64,000 nucleotides of DNA from Posidonia oceanica. Its lineage: Eukaryota > Streptophyta > Magnoliopsida > Alismatales > Posidoniaceae. This document shows, piece after piece, positions 55,701 to 64,000 of the stretch; position 1 is the first letter of the stretch, and each line of letters opens with the position of its first letter. Made by a program: the position numbers and the translations under genes. The stretch covers positions 74,444,501 to 74,508,500 of the forward strand of contig JAZBRS010000014.1 in assembly GCA_037176725.1 (NCBI GenBank), in the 5' to 3' direction. Under the pieces are notes generated by a model, which saw nothing but the letters and a program-made list of their open reading frames with translations, made no database searches and had not been told where the DNA came from.

Positions 55701-57454
55701 GATGCTGCTGGCAGAGAAAAAAGAAGAAGAAGAAACCAGAGGGAGGAGAAGGAGAGGAAGAAGGAGGGAAGGAGGAGGTTTTGTTCGCGTGGGCCAGGCC
55801 TTGCGCGGGGATTTAAAAAAAGGAAAAAAGAAGGAGAGGAAGGGATTGGTGGGCTGGACCAGAGGAGAGGAGAAAAAAATAAAAAGGAAGAAGGAGGAAA
55901 GGAGGAAGGGAAAAAGAGCAAGAAAGAGAAGGAGAAAATTAGAATTAAGAAAGATTTGAAAATGTTTATAAAGAAGTTGTTTTTAAGTTAGGATTTTTAA
56001 TTAAGTTTTTTAAAGGTTGTTTTTTAAATTAATTAAGGTTAGAAAGAGTTTTAGTTTTGATTTAAGTTTTTAGGAATTAAGTTTTCTTTAAATTATTTTT
56101 GATTTGGTTTTAATACTTGTTAAAAATTTTTAATTGTTTTTTTTTTTAGTTAAGTTTTCCTCGTTAAGTTTTTAATTGAGTGTTGGGATTTTTAATTAGG
56201 CTTCTTAATGGGTTGTTTTTTAATTAGTTAGGAGGAGTTTTAGTCTCTTAGTTTTTAGGATTTTTCTCTAAGTCTTTTATAAATTGCTTTGTGATTTTGT
56301 TTGTTAAATTCTTTTAATATTTTTTAGTTAAGTTTCTTTTGTTAAGCTTTTTCTTTTTTCCTTTTTCTCTTTTAGTTAAGTTTTTTCTTTTAAGGCTTGC
56401 ATTAGGTGTTAATTGTTTCTTTTAAATTTGTTAAGTTGAGCTTTTTTCTTAATTACTTGTCTTAGTATTCTTAATTGTTTTCTTCTTTTTTAGGATTTGT
56501 TTTTTATTATTTTTAATGAGGTTTTTACTTTTGGTTTGTTTTGATTATATTTTGGTTTTTTACTTGATTTTATAGCATTTTCTTTTGTTTGTTTTGTATT
56601 TTTTAGATTGCATTCTTAATTTCCTTTTTTAGTTGGATTCAATTAGGTTTTGTTTTTAATTGTTTGTTTAAGTTTTTAATTACTTCTTTTTAGGATTTTG
56701 ATTTGTTTCTCTTTTGTTTTAGAGTTTTAAAGTTTTTTAATGTTTTTAAAGGTTTTTTTAAGGATTAGGTGGAAGAAAGGAAATGAAAAAGTAAAGTTGG
56801 AAATAAAGGGAGAAATGGAGGAGGAAAGGAGAAGGAGAGGAGTTGAAAGGAAATAGTTTTTTGAAAATCAAGGAAAATGGTAAAAATAAGATAAAAATAG
56901 GAATAAGATTGAGAACAGATAGGAGCACAAAGGGGCCCATAGCCAAGCAAAAAAGAGGGAGAAAAGCGGGGAAAAGGAAGGGGGATAATCAGGAGAGAGA
57001 GAGAGGAGAGAGAAAAGAATAATCTAGGAAAGAGAAAAGGATAATTTGGGCAAAAGGAGGGTTTAGAGGTTTTGAAAATGGGTGAATTTTGATGGGTGTG
57101 TAGTCTAGGGTCTCTAGTCTTGTTCCTAGAGTTTTGGTTTGGTTTTGAGAAGGTTTTGAAGGGTTTTGAGGTGTAGAAAAGGGGTAGTTTTACCTAAGTT
57201 TTCTGGGATTTTGGGAGTAGTTTTGATTTGAAATTTTGAGGGCTCTTTGGTGGGTTTGTTAAGTTAGGAAGGGTGAGTTTCCTATGGTTTTTGGGTAGTT
57301 TTTGAGTTCAGGAAAGGGGTGTAATCTTAGGTTGAGTTTGGGCTTATTTTGAGGGGAATGAAGAAAGGAAAGGTGTGGGTTTGGACCTAGGTTTGGGTTC
57401 AAAAGCCACCAGAAGATTCCAATTGATTCAGCCTGTCAAAATGGGGTGTCAATA
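52702..57454 (-). repeat. 3' LTR of element E (4.75 kb)
   Basis: In sense it starts at 57454 (TATTGACACCCC, second base altered) after a purine tract and ends ...GGGATTACTACA at 52702. The end matches the LTR end of D (ATTACTACA, preceded by gtgcatggacga). It contains the acgcaaaacgg array 53400-54150, a splice-donor-like ccaaggtaag at about 54218, a GC-rich block near 55350-55680 and a T-rich block 55980-56760. No GTTNNACGC block is present, unlike C, D and F. Its target duplication lies outside the window. Confidence 0.85.
53400..54150. repeat. Tandem array of about 30-bp gcacgcaaaacggtgcaagaaaca units
   Basis: Some 24 copies of gcacgcaaaacggtgcaaga + aacaaagcg follow at 28-31-bp spacing. 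Long open frames in all directions (up to 229 residues) come from the repeat alone. Confidence 0.9.
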
Positions 57455-57470
57455 GATGCCCCTCCCTGAG
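57455..57470 (-). promoter_or_regulatory. Polypurine tract of element E
   Basis: The minus strand reads ctcagggaggggcatc directly before the LTR start, nearly the D tract with the same flanking cttgacctca. Confidence 0.85.
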
Positions 57471-58020
57471 TGAGGTCAAGCGAAGCAAGGCCGCTGCTCA
57501 GGATTGACGAGACACCCCATCTGACCGACGGGAGCAGAGGATTGCTGTCGGCGTGAGCCACTTATTCGGCGGATGCACCGAACGTCGTAGATCATTGCCG
57601 CAATGCAAAGTGCAGGTGCAGATGGATGGAATGCAATGTATGCTAATGCTGATGCAATGCAAAAGTTAGTGCTGGAGTTAGTACAGATGGGGAAGCCAAT
57701 ACAACGCGGATGATGCTGATGATGCTGATGATACCGATGATGCTTAGACTAGCTTGCGATGTTGCGCGACTGAAGAGTTGATGCAACAGGATGCTGAAAG
57801 GGGGAGCTGCAACGTGACGCGGAACTTGGCGGTAAGTCCAAACCTGCGCAACAAGGAGGGGAAAAAGGGGCAGCTTGTTCTCGCCCGAGGGAGCAAGCAA
57901 GCAAGGCGGCTGGAGCCACGCAGAAAAGGGGTAGCCAAAACTACAGAGGTGCGACGGGAGAGGGGGACCCTCTCCTGGCGCAGAGGGATGCGGAGCTTCG
58001 TCCTTTGGAACGAAGTTGAG
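57471..58020. repeat. E internal region with gatgctgatgatgc repeats and stem-loops
   Basis: It holds the inverted counterpart of D 40500-40990 (gatgctgat words at 57700-57740) and further short stem-loops, for example gagaggg-ggac-ccctctc-like at about 57958 and cttcgt...acgaag near 57993. I see no gene. Confidence 0.6.
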
Positions 58021-59440
58021 CGAAGGAGGTGATAAGTTATCGGACTTATCGGCCGGGGGGGGATGAGTTTCGGATCATCAGCCGAGAGTGATAGTTTATG
58101 GTCCTAACAACCGGAAGCGATAGTTTACGGTCCTATCAACCGGAAGCGATAGTTTACGGTCCTATCAGCCGAAAGCGATAGTTTACGGTCCTATCAGCCA
58201 GAAGCGATAGTATACGGTCCTATCAATCGGAAGCGATAGTTTACGGTCCTATCAACCGGAAGGTGCAGTTGTGAGTGATAGTTACTAGATATCAGCCGTA
58301 TAACATGGTTGCAGGTGATAGTTTTGGATATCAGCCCAGGATGAGTTTTGGATCATCAGCCAGAAGTGATAGTTTACGGTCCTATCAACTGGAAAGGGCA
58401 AACCATGAGTGATAGTTACTGGATATCAGCCATATAACATAATTGCAAGTGATAGTTTTGGATATCAGCCCAGGATGAGTTTTGGATCATCAGCTAAAGA
58501 ATGATAGTTTACGGTCCTATCAACCGGAAGGTGCAATTATGAGGGATAGTTACTGGATATCAGCCGTACAATGCAAACCTATGATAGTTTTGGATATCAG
58601 CCCAGGATGAGTTTTGGATCATCAGCCAGAGAATGATAGTTTACGGTCCTATCAACCGGAAGGGGTGTTTGCGAATGATAGTTACTGGATATCAGCCGTA
58701 TAATGCAATTGCGAGTGATAGTTTTGGATATCAGCCTAGGATGAGTTTTGGATCATCAGCCAAAGAATGATAGTTTACGGTCCTATCAACCGGAAAGAGC
58801 AATTGCAAGGGATACTTACTGGATATCAACCGTATAAGGTAATTGCCAGTGATAGTTTTGGATATCAGCCTAGGATGAGTTTTGGATCATCAACCAAAGA
58901 ATGATAGTTTACGGTCCTATCAACCGGAAAGGGGCAATTACGAGTGACAGTTACTGGGTGTCAGCCGTATAACACAACTGCGGGATAGTTTTGGATATCA
59001 GCCTAAGATGATAGTTTACGGTCCTATCAACCGGAAAGAGCAGTGATTGATTGCTTGATTGATTGATTGATTGATCAGAAAGGGATTGATAAGATATCGG
59101 ACTTATCGGCCGGCAAAGAAAAAGGGGTGATAAGATATCGGACTTATCGGCCGGCAAAGGGAAAGAGATGATAAGATATCGGACTTATCGGCCGGCAAAG
59201 AGGAAGGGGTGATAAGATATCGGACTTATCAGCCGGCAAATGAATAAAAGAATAGAGTGATAAGATATTGGACTTATCGGCCGGCAAAGAGAGGATAAAG
59301 GAATGATAAGATATCAGACTTATCCGCCGTCAAAGAGGAAGAGATGATAAGACATCGAACTTATCGACCGGCAAAGGGAAAGAGATGATAAGATATCGGA
59401 CTTATCGACCGGCAAAGGGGAAATAAAGGGATGATACGGA
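58021..59440 (-). repeat. Stem-loop repeat arrays of element E
   Basis: Three sections follow. At 58090-58270 units gatag-tttacggtc-ctatc repeat every 35-40 bp. At 58270-59040 a composite of about 150-180 bp repeats roughly five times, combining gata-gttttgga-tatcagcc, gatga-gttttgga-tcatcagcc and gatag...ctatcaaccgg. At 59085-59415 about eight units of gataag-atatcgga-cttatcggccgg repeat every 38-45 bp. One copy has gacag-ttactggg-tgtc where others have gatag-ttactgga-tatc, a paired change. The array corresponds, inverted, to D 37108-39432. Confidence 0.8.
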
Positions 59441-59454
59441 TGAGATACTGCAGG

Positions 59455-59530
59455 ACATCTGAAAAGATGCCCCTGGTATTAGGATGATACCAGGGGTCAG
59501 TCGAAGCATCCCTGGCATTGAAAAGCGAAG
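59455..59530. repeat. ccaggggc stem-loop of element E
   Basis: gcccctggtat-taggat-gataccagggg is an 11-bp stem, as at 39091-39165 in D, which ties the two internal regions together. Confidence 0.75.
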
Positions 59531-59875
59531 GATGGACGAAACTAACATGCTTGTCAAACGAGTAGTTTGGGGTACCAGCCCGACGGAGGCTCAGCTGGGG
59601 ATGTCTGGTAGCAGGATTTGACGGCGTGGGTCCGCAGCGGTCCTGGAGTCTGGGTTGATTGCTGAGGACTTTCCTGCGTCATGTGGGCAACAAGCCTGGC
59701 CAGGGGCCTCAGGATATGATTGGTAAGGAACATGGAATGCATTAAGCAGCTTTGAAATGCAAGCAGCCAGCATAAAACACTTTTGCATTGATAGAACTGT
59801 TGATTACACGCCTGTGGCAGGCCAGAAGATACAACATAACTTGAAAGGAAACTAAATGGCAGCTGCATAACAGCT

Positions 59876-61132
59876 CTAGCTGGTTCGGACCTTCTTTGAT
59901 TTTCCAGAGTCAGGGAACAAGGGACCGTTTGGCGGAATTTCATTGATGGGCCAGAGGGCTTGCACCTCGGTGATGTACTCAGGAGTACACCCTGTGCCTC
60001 TCGTAGCCGCGATGTCTGTTGATCGCACTCCATGCTGCATTAGATTGGCTAGTTCCTTCGTTGGGGCAGTTGTACTGAGGGGATATGCTTGAAGGAGCCT
60101 AGGTGCCGTGCTGTCGACAAAGGCGCCCTGCTGGAAACCGAACTGGCGCATGACCCTGATAGGGTGGTATTCCACACCTGCGGTGAATCCTGGTAGTACG
60201 ATCAGCCGCATGTCGCGTGTGCTGAAGAAGACAGTGAATGGTTCGGCCATGGAAGGGATGATGCGCCAGGTTACTGTGTCATCAGTCAGTTCTGATAGCT
60301 TCTCGTATTCTTCCTTGACGCTCTTGACTGTCCTGGCATGGCCGCTGTTGCAGTAGGCCTCAAAAGCATGTACCTGGGGGTGCAGAAGGTCTATCTCGGT
60401 GTGTGCGGCTAGCCAGACCTGAATAAGTGCTCCGCAACCATGAAAGTGGTGACAGCGATGCGAGATGCGGTCCAGTCCGTGGTATGTTTCTGCCAGAACA
60501 ACCGGCGCCAGGTCTATCTGCCGAGTCACCACAGCAAGTGCTATTTCGGCGATCTCGACGGCCACTGTCGCTTTACCATGAGTAAAGACCAGCTCACCTA
60601 GGAAACGGGTAACAAATCCTCGGAGCCACAGCTCATCTTTGAGTTCAGCACGCTTTTCCACAGTATCATCAAAATATGCTAGGCGAAGTAGGGGCGTGGG
60701 CCCGCTGGTGCAAATCAGTCTTTACTGGCAACTTCGAGTAGAGAGCCCAGTCAGCTGTTTCAGGACCGCAATGTATCCGTCACGCCTCACGAAGATAGGC
60801 AGCCCCAAGATCTTGGAAAAGCCACAGATCCGGCGCACTTCCTCCAGTGTAGGTGTCAGTTCAGTTCTGCCAAAACGGAAGACATGGTGTGCCGGTTTCC
60901 AGAACCTTGCAGCGGCGCACAGAAGATGGCGGCTCACTTCTACATCAGCAGCCTTCAGCAGTTTGGTTGGAATGCCCCATAGGCGCAGCTTCTCGCAGTC
61001 ATCTTTGGTAAGCTTGCCGATCCACTCTCGCAGGATCTCAGAACAATGTGCTGGGGTCACTAGAGTGGGGAAACCCATTGCGCAGACTGCAGAACGTAGG
61101 CAGACGGCTGTCGCAAAATCTTCAGGTACCTA
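59876..61132 (-). pseudogene. DUF7745/PMD-like gene of element E, sense orientation
   Basis: One frame from about 61132 (possible splice acceptor just upstream; first ATG 61078, MGFPTLVTPAHCSEI) to 59876 has a single stop, TAA at about 60720 after RSCQ. About 400 residues remain. RFWKPAHHVFRFG and LTPTLEEVRRICGF resemble the FWDP..HVFRFG and L.PTIEEF signature of the DUF7745 family, related to plant mobile domain proteins. The C-terminal part (VVTRQIDLAPVVLAETYHGLD, NSGHARTVKSVKEEYEKL) fits that family's helical region. It lies between integrase and the stem-loop array and has the same direction as pol, unlike the antisense PMD genes of F. Function is unknown. Confidence 0.7.
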
Positions 61133-62447
61133 TTACCAAGACTGTGAGTTATCAGATCTCATATAGGCACATAATTACTGATTGAAAGCAGATTCTGAAG
61201 CTGGTAAAACAGTTCAACACATCCAACAGTAAACATTCATATCATGGCAACTAAACACATATAAGCAAAGGGATTCTGTTGGCGCGGGGCGGGGACCGGC
61301 AAGAGTTCTGGGTCATCGCAACCCGATGATGCCAACACGTGCTGAGTAGGAGTACTGTCTCAGTGCCAAAGCAAGCCTTGCAAAGCGGAATGATCAAAGG
61401 GAGGGGGATGATTGGAAATGTAGATGTATGCATGATTTTTGATTGGTGTAGTTTGCCCTCAGCATCGGGAGTGCTTTGGTGCCTGCTGCATCGGAAGGGA
61501 GCGGTCCTTGACTCACTGGGCTCTACTCAGACTCTTAACTTGTTGGTGGCACTCCAGGAAAGGGTGTTGGTGGTGTTTGGTGGTGGTGTAGAGAGGACGG
61601 GCTCCATGCCAAACTCTCAAGGACTTACACTCACTCCTACCTTTTCCCTCTTTTTTTATGTAGGTGTGCAGGGCTCTCCTCATTCCTATTTTGGAAACAA
61701 GGAGGACCTGGCCCGAACTTTGACTCTTCTCTAGGGTAGGTGAAAGGTGCGGGATTACCTTGCCTGTCTTCATTTTTGGAGTTGACTTTTGTTCCTCTCC
61801 TTTTCCTTTTCTAACATTCTCTTTTTTTTCTTTTCTATCATTCTCTTTTTTGTTGTTTTTCTTTCTTTTCTTTTCTTTTTTTATCATTCTTTTTTTCCTT
61901 TTTTTCTTTTCCCTTTTTTTTTCAGACTTGCAGGTCTCCGCTATCCCTACCCTAGAGGAAATGGGTGTCTGACCTCTGAGCCGTGGGGTTAGGGCCCTTC
62001 GGGTACTGACTTTTGGCTTTCTCTTTCTTTCCTTTCTTATACATTCGGGCATAGATATGTGTTCCTTTCTGGCTAAAGCCTAGCATCTTTCTAGGAGTGT
62101 AAGTCCCTAGGTGTTTGGGCATTTCGCCCGTGTTCACTGAGTGGTGGCTCCCTCACTAGCTAAGACATCTAAGTAGTGTCAGGTGAGGTCGGGAGACTCC
62201 TTCCGGAGCAGGCAAGCACTTCCGATTTTCATCACCGGGCAAGGGAGTGATGCATGATTAAAGGGGATGACAATGATGATTGTAAAGGAGATGAGAGAAG
62301 GAATGTAGGGGAATGCAGTGATAAAAAAAAATGCTGAAGATAGGATGAAGCAATGTATGGGGGAGATAAGGCGAAAAGAGGAACAGAAACATGTGAGTGA
62401 TGGGAGTACGAAAGGTGGGACGAAGGATCCACAATGGTTGCTCCCAG
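61133..62447. other. E spacer between integrase and the DUF7745-like gene
   Basis: No gene is seen. It holds a purine-rich (minus) tract at 61790-61925 similar to the F leader, and short repeated words near 62100-62220. An open frame at 61339-61734 (plus) has no recognisable domain. Confidence 0.45.
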
Positions 62448-64000
62448 CTACTGATAGTACTTCTTGAGGTAGCACAAGTTGACCGGCTCGGACTGCTCGA
62501 CCTGGTCCATGTCCTCAAGAGTTACCGCGTCGCCTGAGAAGATCTGTTTAACCACGAAGGGGCCACGCCAGTTAGGTCGGAATTTGCCTCGACCGTCGGG
62601 TAAATGAATGGCGTGCAGAACGAGATCCCCTGGCTGGAAGCTTCTGGGCCGGACTTTCTTCAAGAACGCTCTAGCCATTCGTTTCTGGTAACAATGAGCA
62701 TTATGCATAGCTTGTAGTCTGTGCTCATCAATCAGATTCAGTTGGACGCAGCGGTCTTCGACCCATTCTGCCTCTTCCAACTCAGCTTCTCGTAGGATCC
62801 GCAGTGAGGGGATCTCTACTTCGACGGGTAATACCACTTCCATGCCGTACACCAGAGAGTACAGGGTGGCTCCTGTCAAGGTCTGGATTAATGTCCTATA
62901 CGCCCAGAGCGCGTACAGGAGCTTATCGTGCCAATCTTTGTGGGTTTCTGCCATCTTCTTCATTATTTTGATAATGTTTTTGTTAGCAGACTCCACTGCT
63001 CCATTCATCTGTGGCCGATAAGGTGAGGACCTGTGGTGCTTGATCTTGAGACTCTGCAGGTACTCCTCAGTTCTTTTGGCAATGAAGTTTGTACCATTAT
63101 CAAAGATGATGGAGTGCGGGACTCCGTATCGGGCAACGATATTGTTCCTGATAAACTTTCCTGTTGCCACCGCAGTGACTGTCTTATAAGAGGCTGCTTC
63201 CACCCACTTAGTGAAGTAGTCAATCGCTACCATGATGAAGCGATGGCCGTTTGAAGCAGCGGGGTGTATTGTGCCAACGACGTCGATCCCCTAGGTGGAG
63301 AAAGGCCATGGCGAGGACATGTTATGCAACTGATGAGGGGGAGCCTTGATAAAGTTACCATGGACCTGACAGTTGTGGCATTTACGCACGAACCGGCAAC
63401 AGTCCGCTTCCATGGTTTGCCAGAAATATCCTTGGAGCATGATCTTCTTGGCTAAGAGGACGCCGTTCATGTGCGGGCCACAGGTCCCTGCATGCACTTG
63501 AAGCATCAGCGTATCAGCCTCCGGCTTGTCCAGGCAGCGTAATAGCATCTGATTGTATGATCTTCTGTATAGCTGCCCAGCCCCTAATACATATTTTGAC
63601 GCCAGATGCGCCAAAGTTCTCTTATCTTCTGCAGTGGTGCTAGGCGGAAGGCTGCCGGATTCCAAGAATGGTTTAATGTCGTGATACCATGGCTGCTCTT
63701 CTGCCGAATCTGCTTCCTCTATGTTCATGCAATGCGCGGGCTCCTCTATGCAGGTAACTGACACATCTACCATGCTGTCTTCTGGTATACTGAGCCAGGA
63801 TGCCAGGGTTGCTAGTGCGTCAACATACGCATTCTTTGCTCTGTTCATGTATGTGAAGTTGATGCTCCTGAACTCTTCTATTAGCCTGAACAGGCATTCG
63901 TGATATGGCACAAGTTTCAAATCCTTTGTCTTCCAATCGCCATTCACTTGAGAAATCACCAGCATGGCATCACCGTGCACTCGCAACTTTTGCGCCTTAT
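62448..64000 (-). pseudogene. E pol, archaeal RNase H end and integrase, partial
   Basis: The frame enters from the right edge with the end of the archaeal RNase H (LRVHGDAMLVISQVNGDW, AKNAYVDALATLASWL). The integrase zinc region (HAGTCGPHMNG... CHNCQVH), the catalytic Asp of GIDVVGT, Asp in IIFDNGTNF and Glu in NGAVESANKN follow, then GKFRPNWRGPFVV. One TAG near 63292 stands where Trp is usual (FST-stop-GIDVVG). It is an autonomous Tat-type element of a different family from F. Confidence 0.88.

Noticed and set aside
61339..61734. 131-codon plus-strand open frame in E
   Set aside because: No domain, no paralogue in the window, and it ends in low-complexity DNA.

Overview
This window looks like repeat-filled intergenic DNA of a large plant genome, almost certainly a flowering plant. 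I find no ordinary host gene, rRNA or tRNA. Nearly all of it can be read as one nest of long LTR retrotransposons of the Ty3/gypsy class. The Tat/Ogre branch is indicated by a second, archaeal-type RNase H after the usual one, an arginine-tRNA-like primer site (TGGCRACTCTG type), CHHC gag knuckles, very long LTRs and repeat-rich regions before the 3' LTR. The species cannot be named from the sequence.

Layout. An old unit, called G here, survives as a two-gene minus-strand cassette of plant mobile domain (PMD) genes. Its first gene lies at 52458-49339 and its second at 9938-8603. They are separated by a 38.6-kb element, F (10135-48701), with a nearly matching 5-bp target duplication (acttc/gcttc). 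F's gag-pol runs on the minus strand: 5' LTR 48701-47301, primer site, leader, gag, two retropepsin domains in tandem, a G-patch protein, RT, RNase H, archaeal RNase H and integrase, then a purine tract and the 3' LTR 11561-10135. Between integrase and 3' LTR, F carries its own antisense PMD genes on the plus strand: a broken gene 0 (14319-15673), gene 1 (16045-19244, about eight exons) and gene 2 (20054-21394). Genes 1 and 2 are paralogues of the two G genes, so the G copy interrupted by F can be compared with the uninterrupted F copy.

A gag-only element, D (30054-44286, plus strand, 3.3-kb LTRs, perfect 5-bp duplication CTGCT), sits inside F's gag gene. At the left, LTR C (7332-8602) lies in the end of G gene 2, LTR B (2161-7331) lies in C, and LTR A (1-2160) lies in B. 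At the right, element E (minus strand) has its 3' LTR at 52702-57454, then a hairpin-repeat region, a sense-oriented DUF7745/PMD-like gene (61132-59876) and the end of pol (62448-64000), and runs off the window.

The most striking feature belongs to no standard class: a short inverted-repeat unit, GTTNNACGC - N10 or N11 - GCGTNNAAC, exactly 28 bp (F and G) or 29 bp (C and D) long, tiled in blocks of one to three. The blocks lie in the LTRs of F and D, in LTR C, in F's leader, and before or after each antisense PMD gene, in places within tens of bases of a TATA box. A second class of structure is made of arrays of small stem-loops whose two arms change together between copies, in the 3' internal regions of F, D and E. 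Most coding regions are decayed, and many premature stops are TAG where Gln (CAG) is expected, as deamination of CHG-methylated cytosine would produce. All alignments, counts and motif searches here were done by eye.
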